Shown here piece after piece: positions 21,779-32,721 of a DNA stretch of 64,000 bases (the stretch's first letter is position 1; each line of letters begins with the position of its first letter). The position numbers and the translations under genes were made by a program. The stretch is from assembly GCF_000499845.2 (NCBI RefSeq), contig NC_023755.2, forward strand, positions 8,556,752 to 8,620,751, written 5' to 3'. The DNA comes from Phaseolus vulgaris. Taxonomy: Eukaryota; Streptophyta; Magnoliopsida; Fabales; Fabaceae. The notes under the pieces were generated by a model. That model ran no database searches. It was not told the origin of the DNA and saw only the letters and a list, made by a program, of their open reading frames with translations.

Positions 21779-22925
21779 GACTAGAGCTTTGTGTCTAGAA
21801 ATGTTTTACTTTCAGAAAAATAAGGGAAGTTAAAGAAGGTAGTTTTCCAGGTAAGAGAGGTGAGTCACAATGGACTACTTAAATACCAAGTCATGCCTTA
21901 GCCAAAAACTATCCCTCAATGTGTTCACACAAATCTTTCTCTTGGTAAACCACTTAAAACACAATTAAGTTGGAGAAATCAAATTTTTAATGCAAGAAAA
22001 CAATGCAAACTATCTAATCAACCAAGCAAAATTAACAAAGCTTAAACAAGACAAAACAGTTTGATAAGCGTAGCTAATTAAAGGTAAAAATATGCAATTA
22101 AAACAATTAACAATTGCTAAGCTAGATAGTTCTAAACTAGTCAGTCCTAGGTGAGGCTTCTTGGACACTTGGAGCCCTTGAAGACACACTCACCGTCTAA
22201 TTACGTAATTAAACAAGTAATTAACAAGATTTAAGTTCAAAAGAAATTAGATGAACTCCCTTTTGTTGATTTTTCTATTTGCACTTCTTTTGTTGTCTCT
22301 TCTTTGTTGGGCCTTCCAATGTATGTGGTGTATACTCAATCCCAAAGAGTAAAATTAGCCACACATGATGATTGTTACAAGGAGGGAGAGCAAGAAAAGA
22401 TGATCCAAGATGTTTCTCCTTAACGGCTACCTCCTTAGTGTTTCTCACACCTCTTATTCCACCAATTGGGTTACAATTCACTCAATGGTGTTTTCCTCTC
22501 AATCTTGCACACATAGGGTTGTGCCTCTAGCCCCTATTTAACCTAAATGACTTGGGTTAAGTGGATTCTCGTTCAAGCGAGATAGAGCTCACTTGAGCGA
22601 GTAAAATGTTGAACACCCAACACTACTGGAGCAATCTCGCTTAAGCGAGAATGAGCTCGCTTGAGCGAGATGCCCTGAGGTGGGCTTGTGTGAGCTTGGT
22701 GCATGTCAGGGCATTCCAGCTTTCCCTTTTTAGCTTATATTATTCTCCTTTTTCCCAATCATCTCCATTCTCCCCTAATATCCTGAAATTAACAAAAAAT
22801 TTGGGAATAAATCGTTCTTATTCAAATAAAAATCATGAAATATGTAAAAAGATATAAATTCATAAATTAGAGCTTATTTTATACTTATTTTATCAATTAA
22901 TACTCACAAGTGCCTATATTTTAAT
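21779..22925 (-). other. Leader of the gypsy element and unclassified LTR-like DNA
   Basis: No coding sequence. The part next to the ATG (21779 to about 22230) is presumably the 5' leader of the minus-strand element, but no PBS or second LTR like 18617-19271 was found, so its 5' end is lost. From about 22560 to 22672 the sequence has repeated palindromic words: CTCGCTTAAGCGAG (22628-22641) and GCTCGCTTGAGCGAG (22650-22664), plus looser versions at 22568-22604. Confidence 0.5.
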
Positions 22926-23254
22926 ATGAAATATCACTGAAATTTGACACCTATCACTAATATCACTAGCATTTTCCTATGTCTCACTATGATCCACCCA
23001 AAATTTAGATACCACATTTTTTTTAACATATATATGCTCATTATTAAAGTCAACAACTGGAGTCGAAACAATTGGCTTACCAGTATTACGACCACCTGCC
23101 TCATCTGCTGTTTCCAAACCATCCAGGGATGAAAATGATTTTCTAGAGCCAACGCAAGTGAATGTGTCATCATAGGGGAACTCTCCCTTGGTGGAGACTA
23201 AACAACAGCATCAGAACATACCAGCACATGATTAGCATCAATAGGAGTCGTAAC
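22926..23254 (-). pseudogene. LINE ORF1 linker fragment
   Basis: Minus-strand frames contain SPPRESSPMMTHSLALALEN and, after a frameshift, LDGLETADEAGGRNTG-like and FNNEHIYVKK-like text, which I read as the linker after the plant LINE ORF1 nucleic-acid-binding domain. The copia element inserted at 23254/23255 separates it from the ORF1 N-terminal part at 35404-36656. It stops at about 22925 without endonuclease or RT. Confidence 0.6.
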
Positions 23255-24859
23255 TGTTGAAGATGGTTGCTGCCCCTTTCAAGACATGTGTTTGATGAAG
23301 ACTTTTATGTACAATTCTTGTATATTTCCTTTTGCTTTAAGAATGTCTTAGGTAGTGTTTAGAGGTTGTTTAAGAGTAGGCTTTTTATTGGGTAACTCAC
23401 CTCCTATCAACTAACCATGTGATAAGAGCAAGCACAAAATTTCTTAAACTGTTTTTCACATGTTTTACAAAAAAACACATTTACTGCATAAAAATAAATC
23501 TGTTCTTTTCCAAATAAACAAATTCATTTTTTAAACTGATGCCTTGGCTAAGTCTTGTGAAAATTAGATTTTGTGCATCAAGTATTTTGACTAAGTATTC
23601 TACCTTTCAAAACGACTGTGTTCTAATTGGTAAGCTTTTTCTGTTATCGTTTTGAAAAATAAATCTGTTCATCTGTAAATGAATAGATTCTTTTTTACTC
23701 TGGTGCCATGTCTATCTTAAACGGTTTTCAGTTTTGTCTCAACACCAGAATGGCTGACTAAGTCTCCTCACATAACAAATTCTCTAACTGTTTTTGAAAA
23801 TAAATCTGTCATTTTATTTTCAATCTGTTCATTTTATAACAACTTTATCTGTTTTCAAAAATCTGTTATAAGTTGGTGTTCTATAAAATGAAAACTTATT
23901 TATGAGTTTAAACTTCGATCATACAATAGTAAAAACAAGTTTTGCATAAGAGAATTGAGGATTTACAAGGAATTAGCATTTGTTCTTAAAAGATTTCGAA
24001 AATAAAAAAGTGTTTGTTCTTGTTTGGTTCCAAAAGCTTGGTGAGAGGTGCTGCTACTGTTCTAGCAATCTGTTCTACTGGTTTAAGGCAAATTTCTGCA
24101 TCCTCAAGCAGGTGTAGTCGTTTCACATTTATTTTCTTGTAAAAGTTTGGTTGTACACTCTTCTTGATAGGGTTTCTTGAAGAGTGTGTGTGCTGAAATA
24201 GGGTTTTTCAGCAAGTGTACCTAAGTTCTTGTAGGTTTCAAGAATAGTGGGATTTGTGTTTGTTTGAATTGTGATTTAGTGAATTTCACCTTGGTTTAGG
24301 TGAAGACTGGATGTAGCTCAGTTGAGTGAACCAGTATAATTGCCTTGTGTTCATTCTCCCTTAATCTCTGCACTTAAATTTCTGCATATTTGTTAAACTG
24401 TCAAGAAATAAATCTGTTCAATCAATAATAAATTTGTTCTTTCTGGGCTCGGTTCATACTGTTCTTAATTTCTGGAAAAACTGTTTGATTCTGAAAAGAA
24501 CATCTATAATCTGTTAAAAGCCACTGGAACAGATTGATTGTAATAGGTTACTCAATTAAGTGTCAAACTATCAATGGAACCTTAATCACTTGTTTAAAAT
24601 TGAAGCTTGTTGTTTTGTGATTCACTGTTTTCTTTCTAATATCAGTGTGTGTGTGACTTCCAAATTAATCTGTATAACCTTGAAAATAACTGGGCTGATA
24701 TAATCGTTTTTCAAACATAAACAATGCCAAAATAAATATGTTCAATTACAAATAAATCGATTTATTTTCAGTAATCTGTGATAAATACTGGTTCTGCGAG
24801 AAACTTTTAAAAGGTCAATTCACCCCCCCTCTTGAACTTTGGCACTATTAAACCCAACA
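23255..24859 (+). repeat. 5' LTR of the Sirevirus
   Basis: Starts TGTTGAAGATGG and ends CCCAACA immediately before the PBS. Contains many AAATAAATCTGTTC-type words and one exact palindrome AAATAAATCGATTTATTT (about 24750-24767). The conserved box GACTGGATGTAGCTC...GTGAACCAGTATAAT is at 24306-24340. The terminal C run has seven Cs (24823-24829), against 15 in the 3' LTR. Confidence 0.95.
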
Positions 24860-24860
24860 A

Positions 24861-24874
24861 TTGGTATCAAGAGC
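24861..24874 (+). other. Copia primer-binding site
   Basis: TTGGTATCAAGAGC directly after the LTR end and one spacer base. It corresponds to the TGGTATCAGAGC site primed by initiator methionine tRNA in plant copia elements, with one extra A. Confidence 0.9.
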
Positions 24875-24909
24875 TAGGACTTGTATGTTAATCAAGTTTG
24901 TTTGCAATA

Positions 24910-27617
24910 ATGTCTGAGTTTAAAGTGCTTTTTGCTGAGGGATCTGCTGTTAATAGGCCACCTATGTTCAATGGAATGAATTATGCTTTTTGGAAAATTA
25001 GAATGCGAATTTTCATGGAATCTATTGATGCATTAATTTGGGAAGCTGTGGTCCATGGACCCTATGTGCCAATGCAGGTTGTCAAGGATGAAGAAGTGGT
25101 AAAGCCAAGATCGGAATGGAATGAGACCGAAAGGAGGAAGGCTCAACATGATCTTGTGGCCAAGAACATCATAATCTCTGCATTAACAATGAATGAGGTC
25201 TTCAGGATATCCCAATGTAAGTCAGCTAAGGAGATGTGGGAAGTCTTAGAAGTCACTCATGAGGGTACTGAAGATGTGAAGAGGTCAAGAAAACATTCTC
25301 TCATCCAAGAATATGAATTGTTTAAAATGCAACCCGAGGAGAGCATTGCTGATGTGCAGAAAAGGTTCACTCATATTGTGAATCACCTTACTGGTTTGGG
25401 AAAAGAATTTGATAGAGAGGAACTCAACATAAAGATATTGAAGTGCCTCGACAGAAGCTGGCAACCAAAGGTGATATGATTCCACTAGATAGATATGAAT
25501 GATTCTTTGGCATTCTATGGAATCAACTTGAGTTGGAGATAGCTTAGGCACTTTTAATAGAATTGGATCAAGGTTCTATGTTTCAAGAACTCATCAAAAC
25601 TTGCACCAAACACCAAACTCATATGGAAGATCCATTTATTGCCAATTGAACCGATTAAATTGTGTAAAAAGGCAAATGAACCGATTGAAACTCTTAAGAA
25701 AGCAAATGAACCGAACAGAATATGAAAAGAAGCTACAGAACCGAATCAAAACAGAAACAATTGAAAACAGCTGAACATAAGTGCAAGAAAAGGAAGATGA
25801 ACCGAACAAAAGAAACTAAGACATGTTTATGCTTCATATGATATTGGAGATGAAAGAAAGAAGAACTTATGGAGATGGATGCTTTGGTTTGATGATCTCG
25901 CCACTTAGAGGATGAAGGCTCCAAGATGAGTGAGCTAGTGCCTCCACTTGAGAGAACCAAATGCACTCAAGATAAGACAAGGTGAAGGAGAAGACAAGTT
26001 CTCACAAATTCTCTCTCAAATTGAGTAGAGTTTCTCTATTGCTAATTTTCAATCTGAATTTTACAAAGGCAAGCACCATTATATATAGCCTAAGAGGTGC
26101 TGAAATGAGAAGCTAATTAAATTCAAAATTCCCCCCAAATGACATAAAAGTGGCGCCAATCCTAGAGCATGAGGAAGGTGTGACTTCCTCTCTTAGTTTG
26201 GCACCTCCATATTACGCCTACACCCCTCTACTAAGCTCACACCCCCTAAGCTTCCTACTAATTTTCCTAAACTAAAGACCTAAAGATGCTTTTACAAAAG
26301 AGGTTTCTTATGTTTCCCTCTAAGCACATTCTAACAAAGATATTACAAAAAGAGAAAACAACCTTCCATTATTTCCTAATGCTTTGAATTGACTTCTTGT
26401 AAGCCTTTGAGGTGGGCTACCAACTCCTTGAGCGTCTAGCACTTGAGCCTCTTCCTCTTCTTGTCCTTGAGTATTGGCCTCCATTTGGTCTTGAACTTGA
26501 TCTCCATCAAAAGGTGACTGCCATATCTGAAAGTCGTGATCTGTCAAAGTTGGGAACTGCTGCACTCTTTGGAAAGCTAATGGAGCACGAGCTAGAGCTC
26601 AAGAGACTCAAAGAGCAGGAAACAGCAGAGAGAAAACCCAAAGGTCTTGCACTGAAAGCAAGTGAACAGAATGGGATCAAGGAGGAAAAAGAAGATGCTG
26701 AAGATGATGAAACAATTAGTCTTCTTACAAAAAGATTCAGCAAATTCCTGAAGAAGAAAAGCAGAGATAGGAACCAGCAGAAAAGAAGGTATCCTAAACC
26801 TAATGATTCAAATTCCTCTACCTTTACTTGCTTTGGCTGTGGCAAAACAGGGCACATCAAAACGGATTGTCCAAACAATCAATCAAAGGATAAATCTGCC
26901 AGCAAGAGAGTTGAAATGAGCAAGGGAAGAAGAGCTTACATCTCATGGGAAGAAAATGAAGTATCTTCAACCAACAGCTCTTCAACTGAGAATGAGGAAA
27001 ACAATTTGTGCTTCATGATGAAGGATGAGGAGTCAATCTCTGATTCAGTAAGTGAATTTTCTGTGGATTCTGATAACTATGATCAGTTGCTTGCTGCTTT
27101 CAAGGAAACACATGATGAAGCAAATAGGCTAGCTGTAATATGCAATAAGTTGCAAAAAGTAAATAATGTGCTTGCACCTAAAGTAAAAACACTTGAGGAA
27201 GAATTGCATAAGGCCAAAACAGATTTGGTAAGCCTTGAACTAACATGCTTGCATGCCTCTATTAAAACCTATGAAAACTGCAAAAAATTGGAAAAACAAG
27301 TGGAGTATGTGCTAAAAACCCTTTCCAATTTCACCAAGGGAATAAAGAACCTTGAGTCTCTTCTTGGCTCACAGAATGCTGTTTTCAATAAAAATGGACT
27401 TGGTTATACCCCTGGAAATGTAACCAATGTCAAAAAGCTTTCAAGTTTTTTTGTTCCAGCAAAATCAGGTTTTTCAGCTTTTAACAGTGGCAAAAAGGCA
27501 TCTCATGTAACCTGTTTTTACTGCATGAAATTTGGTCATATCTCTAGGTCTTGCATTGCTAGAAAGCATCTTGTTCCTAAGAATTTAGCAAAATGGCTAC
27601 CAAAGAGGAGGTTTTAA
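24910..27617 (+). pseudogene. gag: Sirevirus gag, interrupted by a solo LTR
   Basis: ATG at 24910. The 5' part to 25471 encodes the UBN2-type gag domain (NRPPMFNGMNYAFWKIRMRI ... AKEMWEVLEVTHEGTEDVK ... LTGLGKEF ... LDRSWQPKV). A family-C LTR sits at 25472-26509 with target AAAGG on both sides. Removing it and one AAAGG restores the frame exactly, and the protein resumes TAISESRDLSKLG. The second part has two zinc knuckles, CFGCGKTGHIKTDC (about 26829) and CFYCMKFGHISRSC (about 27512), around an acidic, coiled-coil-like middle (ETHDEANRLAVICNKLQK). The frame stops at TAA 27615-27617 after WLPKRRF. Apart from the insertion gag is open, so the LTR hit probably came late. Confidence 0.9.
25472..26509 (-). 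mobile_element. Gypsy family-C solo LTR in gag, TSD AAAGG
   Basis: Plus-strand ends TGATATGATTCC and TCTCCATCA. Flanked by AAAGG at 25467-25471 and 26510-26514. Length 1038 bp. On the minus strand the first bases of the LTR encode, in frame with GAT, an acidic stretch ending PPQRLTRSQFKALG, which resembles the C-terminal tail of gypsy pol (PLTRAR/SQAKAL). The rest matches the LTR at 33020-34075 from GTGCTTAGAGGGAAAC on, with repeated AATGAACCGATTAAA words. U3 differs between the two copies, so they are different subfamilies. Confidence 0.93.
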
Positions 27618-27678
27618 TCTGTGCTGGACCCTATACTGAAAAGGGTACCATTTGTATCATTTTTACTCTATTTTGCAG

Positions 27679-30600
27679 ATGAGCAACAAGAAAAATCAGT
27701 GGTACTTGGACAGTGGCTGCTCCAAGCATATGACTGGAGATCTTACAAAATTCACTAGCTTGAAGCTCAAAGCAGAGGGACATGTAACCTATGGTGATAA
27801 TAACCAAGGAAGAATTTTAGGCAGAGGCACTGTTGGAACAGGGAACTCAACCACTATTGAGAATGTTCTTTATGTAGAAGGACTCAAGCATAGCTTTCTC
27901 AGCATAAGTCAGCTTTGTGACAAAGGATACAAGGTGAATTTTAAGTCAAATGGCTGCACAATCTCAAGTGATTCATCTGGTAAAGTGTTGTTTACTGGTA
28001 AGAGAGTGAATAACATATACCTGTTGAATATCATGGAAACTAACTCTTCAAATGAGTGTTTGCTGTCTATAAGTGATGAGTCTTGGCTGTGGCACAGGAG
28101 GTTAGCTCACATACACACTAATCACTTAAATAAACTGAAATCTAAAGATTTAGTTTTTGGTTTACCTAACATTAAGTTTCAGGATAACAGGCTGTGTGAT
28201 GCTTGTGTGAAAGGTAAACAAATCAGATCCTCTTTCAATTCAAAAGATATTGTTTCTACAAAAAAATCCATTCGATGTGTTACATATGGACTTATTTGGA
28301 CCATCTAGAGTTGCTAGCTTGGCTGGTAGTTGTTGTGGATGATTACTCTAGATTTACATGGACTTTGTTTCTTGCACATAAAAATGATGCGTACATTGCT
28401 TTTAAGAAATTAGCAAAGATTCTGCAAAATGAAAATGGTTGCTGCATAAAATCAATTCGAAGTGATCATGGGGGAGAGTTTCAGAATGCTAGATTTGAGA
28501 GGTTCTGTGAGAAGCATGGGATATCACACACCTTTTTAGCCCCTAGGACACCCCAACAAAATGGTGTAGTTGAAAGGAAAAACAGATCATTAGAGGAACT
28601 AGCTAGAACAATGTTAAATGAATCTAAGCTCCCTAAGTATTTTTGGGCAGATGCAGTCTATACTGCAGCTTATGTGTTAAATAGAACCTGAATTAGACCA
28701 ATTCTTAAGAAAACTCAATATGAATTGTATAAGGGCAGAAAACCTAGTGTGAGCCACCTTAGAGTTTTTGGGTGTAAATGCTTTGTATTGAATAATGGCA
28801 AAGAAAATCTTCGTAAGTTTGATGCTAAATCTGATGAAGGTGTGCACATTGGTTATGCTTTGAATGGTCATGCATATAGAGTCTTCAATAAAAGGTTGCT
28901 CATAGTAGAAGAATCAATGCATGTTGTATTTGATGAAACTGATCATAGCATATCTAAAACTACTGTTGATGACCTTGACAGTAATGAATTTAAATCTGTT
29001 TTAAATCAAAATGAATCGATTCATTTTGATACTGCTGATACACATGCTATGCAAGAATCTACTGTGCATGCAGGTTTGCCAAAAGAGTGGAAAACCCCTA
29101 GAGACCTAACCCTTGATAATGTCATTAGGAACATTGAGAAAGGAGTATCAACTAGAAAATCCTTGAACAACTTCTGTGAAGCAATGGCCTTTGTATCTCA
29201 AGTGGAACCCAAGAATCTGAATGAAGCTCTCAAGGACAGCAACTGGATTTTAGCCATGCAAGAGGAACTGAATCAATTTTCTCTTAATGAGGTTTGGACT
29301 CTTGTTCCTAGAATTCCTGAGATGAATATAATTGGAACAAAATGGGTATTCATAAACAAAATGGATGAGCACGGGGTGATTACCAGAAATAAGGCTAGGC
29401 TAGTGGCTAAAGGGTATAATCAAGAAAAAGGAATAGACTATGATGAGACATATGCACCAGTGGCTCGGCTAGAAGCAGTCAGATTGCTACTTGCCTTCTC
29501 CTGCATCAAAGGGTTCAAGCTATTTCAAATGGATGTGAAGAGTGCCTTCTCGAATGGTTATATAAATGAAGAGGTATTTGTTTCACAGCCACCAGGTTTT
29601 GAAGACCATCAGCATCCAGAATACGTGTTCAAACTCAAAAAGGCTGTCTATGGGCTCAAGCAAGCTCCTAGGCAATGGTATGAGAGGCTAAGTGATTTCC
29701 TGACCTCACAAGGCTATGACAGAGGCACATCTGATAAGACCTTGTTCATTAAGAAGAAAAGGAGATGACAAAATTCTAGTACAAGTTTATGTGCATGACA
29801 TCATTTTTGGATCAAACAATGGAGAATTGTGTGAAACTTTTGTGAAAGTCATGAAGAGCGAGTTTGAAATGTCAATGATGGATGAGTTGAACTATTTTCT
29901 TGGCTTGCAGGTCAAACAACTCAAGGATGGCATTTTCTTGAATCAAGCTAAGTACTGCAAAGATCTGCTAAGGAAATTTGAAATGGACAAGTGCAAACCA
30001 ATCAGCACACCCTTCTCAACAAGCTGTCACTTGGATCATGATGAAGCTGGAATTGTTGTTGATGAAACCAAATATAGAGGACTCATAGGATCACTACTGT
30101 ATCTCACTGCCAGCAGGCCTGACATAATGTTTGCAGTGTGCATGTGTGCTCGGTTTCAATCTGCTCCTAAAGAATCACACTACAATGCTGTCAAAAGGAT
30201 TTTGAAGTATTTGCAAGGAACTAAAGAAGTTGGCTTGTGGTATCCAGGTAACATCTCATTAAGTTTAACTGAATATTCTGATTCAGATTTTGCAGGTTGC
30301 AAAATTGATAGGAAGAGCACCAGTAGAACCTGTCACTTGCTTGGATCAAGCTTGATTTCATGGCAATTCAAAAAGCAGGCTTGTGTAGCTCTCTCCACGG
30401 CTGAAGCAGAGTACATTGCAGTAGGGAGTTGTTGTGCTCACACCATATGGCTAAGACAACAATTGAATGATTTTGGTATCTTACTTAACCATATACCTCT
30501 GCTGTGTGATAACACAAGTGCAATCAACTTAACCAAAAATCCTGTCATGCATTCTAGAACCAAACACATTGAAATTAGGCATCATTTCCTAAGGGAACAC

Positions 30601-30738
30601 ATTTCAAATGGAACATGTCATATTAAATTCATTGGTACAGATTTACAGCTTGCTGATTTGTTCACTATACCATTGGCCAAAGATAGGTTTAATTTTCTGC
30701 TTAATGAATTGGGTATTATAAATGTCAATTGTGCCTAG
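27679..30738 (+). pseudogene. pol: Sirevirus pol (PR-INT-RT-RH), broken
   Basis: Order is protease (QWYLDSGCSKHMTG near 27697), integrase with the HHCC zinc finger (LWHRRLAHIHTNHL ... LCDACVKGKQ), core aspartates in VVVDDYSRFTW and the RSDHGGEFQN block, glutamate in TPQQNGVVERKNRSLEEL, then RT (WVFINKMDEHGVITRNKARL, VARLEAVRLLLAF, LFQMDVKSAFSNG, VYGLKQAPRQWYERL) and RNase H (YSDSDFAG, STSRTCHLLGSSLISW, ALSTAEAEYIA, TKHIEIRHHFLREH). Defects: a frameshift near 28275-28308, TGA at 28689-28691, a frameshift near 29755-29768 in the RT, and the catalytic YVDD reads YVHD (about 29786-29797). So RT is inactive twice over. Copia order (INT before RT) is clear. ATG 27679 is in a different frame from gag. 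Confidence 0.93.
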
Positions 30739-31147
30739 CAGTGAAAAATTAAATCTGTTTATTCGTAATTGAATGTGTTTATTTTTGGTACTGATATGCA
30801 TTGAAGACTAGGAAAGAGAAATTCTGATCTTTGACTGCTTGACTGACTGAGTGGGCATTAACCTCTGTACCTTTGACGGTTTTGGTCATGGTTATGTAAC
30901 CGATTTGATGGTTTGGGTGCTTAATAAAGGTATGAATTGTGTGCATCATGACCCCAAATATTTGCTGCATATTTTCAAAGATTCTCTGCACAAATTCAGA
31001 GCATAAAATCTTCATGCATATCCACTCATAACTGCCATATCAACCTATTCATTTCTCAATATAAATCTGTGTGAAAATCTGTTACCCACATTGGCTACCT
31101 ATTTTCGGTTATCACCATTTGAAACAAGAGAAAATTCTGGTTCAACC

Positions 31148-32404
31148 ATGGCTTCTTCTTCAAGACAGAAACAGAAAAATAAGGGCAAGCAAAGCACCTT
31201 TCAAGGTGTGCTAGAAGGTTGGTTCGCTGGAAATGAAGAAGGTATCAATTCCTACATCCACGAGACAAGCAGAAAGCAGATTAATATACCCAAGGTGTTG
31301 TATTTCAACTGGCTGAAATCAGAAAAATTGACAGAAACAAGGGTTGTATTGAAGCATCAAAAACTGAAAAAGCTGTTGGAATTAACGGGTAATGTATATC
31401 CTGATTTAGTTAAGGTGTTTTACACTAATCTAACCTTGGATGGAAAGAGCATTGTCTCTTATGTGAAAGGGATCAAAATGAATATCACAAGTGATGTTTG
31501 GAATTATGTGGCTGGAATCAAGTATGCTGGACTGAAAGTAGGAAAAGGAAATACTGGTGGGATTCAAGAATTCAATAAACTGCAATATTACAAGAGCTGT
31601 GTGAGGAACCCTACACACAGCATAAGCAGGTTCCATGCAGGACATTTGAACCCAACACCACGTCTTGTAGCCTACATTATAGCATGGCAGCTCATCCCAA
31701 GAGGTACAAATCATGCTGTTTTACATGAAGGGAATTTAATCCTTCTATATTGCATCATGAACCAGATTAAGGTAAACTGGGTTTTCATTATCAATGAACA
31801 CATGCTGAAATCCAAAAAGTTGGCTGATTATCGCTTTCCTTATGCTATACTTGTTTCAAAATTGATTGATTTCTTTGGTGTTGATACTTCAAATGAGAGA
31901 AACGACCCCATCAAGGCTGTAAGTGAGATTGACAATTCAACTCTCACAAAGATGGGATTTCACAAAGAAGAGGACAATTGGGTGGTTTTCAAAGGCAAGA
32001 ACCCTCAAACAGAACATGGAGCCTCAAACCTCAACAATGAGGATGAGGATGAAGCTGTTCCCATGAAGGATGACACAGTTCAAGCAGCAGAACAATCTGT
32101 TAAACATGCTAGAAATCAAAGGATAAGTTCTCCATCTATAGAAGTCAGAGGAGACTCACCTGCTCCCTAATCTGTGCATGAAGAAGCTGTTGCAACTCAT
32201 CAGAATGTCATTGTTGCCTATCAAACTCCAGAATACCGAGGTGAACCATTGTCCATGTTTGAAAGGCAAGTTCTGTATCACCTTGATGTCATGAAAGCAG
32301 AACAGAGGGCATACTTTGAGACTACTCAAGCAAGGTTTCAGCAACTTGATAATCAAATTGAAGGAGTTCAAGCACAGCTTGCAGAGCTATACTACAAGGA
32401 TTAG
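31148..32404 (+). pseudogene. Third ORF in env position (plant transposon-protein domain)
   Basis: ATG 31148 in a good context (ACCATGG). Open to TAA 32168-32170, then the same frame continues to 32404, so one nonsense codon splits a 418-codon ORF. The N-terminus is Lys/Gln-rich (SSSRQKQKNKGKQ). The centre has LYCIMNQIKVNWVFIINEHM and SISRFHAGHLNPTPRLVAYI-type text that resembles the putative plant transposon protein domain found near legume retroelements. An acidic linker (NNEDEDEAVP) and a C-terminal helix predicted to coil (MKAEQRAYFETTQARFQQLD) follow. There is no signal peptide or membrane segment, so calling it envelope is unsupported. Sireviruses such as soybean SIRE1 carry an extra ORF here. 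Function unknown. Confidence 0.75.
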
Positions 32405-32707
32405 AAGTATCTTGATGCTTTCATCTATCAGTTTTTAAATTCTGTAATGCTGAACAATTTGTCTTTATTTTTTGGACTATTATGGTTATGTTTCTTGTTT
32501 ATCTTCCCTTATGCTTAAATGATGTTTAATGAATCCAAAGGGGGAGAAAAATAGCTCACCATGCTAGGTGAAGCTAGCTGAAACAGGAAGTTAAATTCTG
32601 CACCTTAAAACCATTTTACATGTTATGAAATGTTCTGTTTTTCTGGTTTAGTATTTGGTGCAGTACAGGTTCTTAAAGCAACAGAGTTGTGGGGATTTGT
32701 CTCCATC

Positions 32708-32720
32708 AAACAGGGGGAGA
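32708..32720 (+). other. Polypurine tract of the Sirevirus
   Basis: AAACAGGGGGAGA ends one base before the 3' LTR start TGTTGAAG at 32722. A second GGGGGAGA-like purine tract lies upstream at about 32538-32550 (AAAGGGGGAGAAAA). Confidence 0.88.
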
Positions 32721-32721
32721 T

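Noticed and set aside
31148..32404. Host gene or true retroviral envelope
   Set aside because: It lies between pol and PPT of the Sirevirus and has no signal peptide or transmembrane segment, so neither host gene nor envelope is supported.
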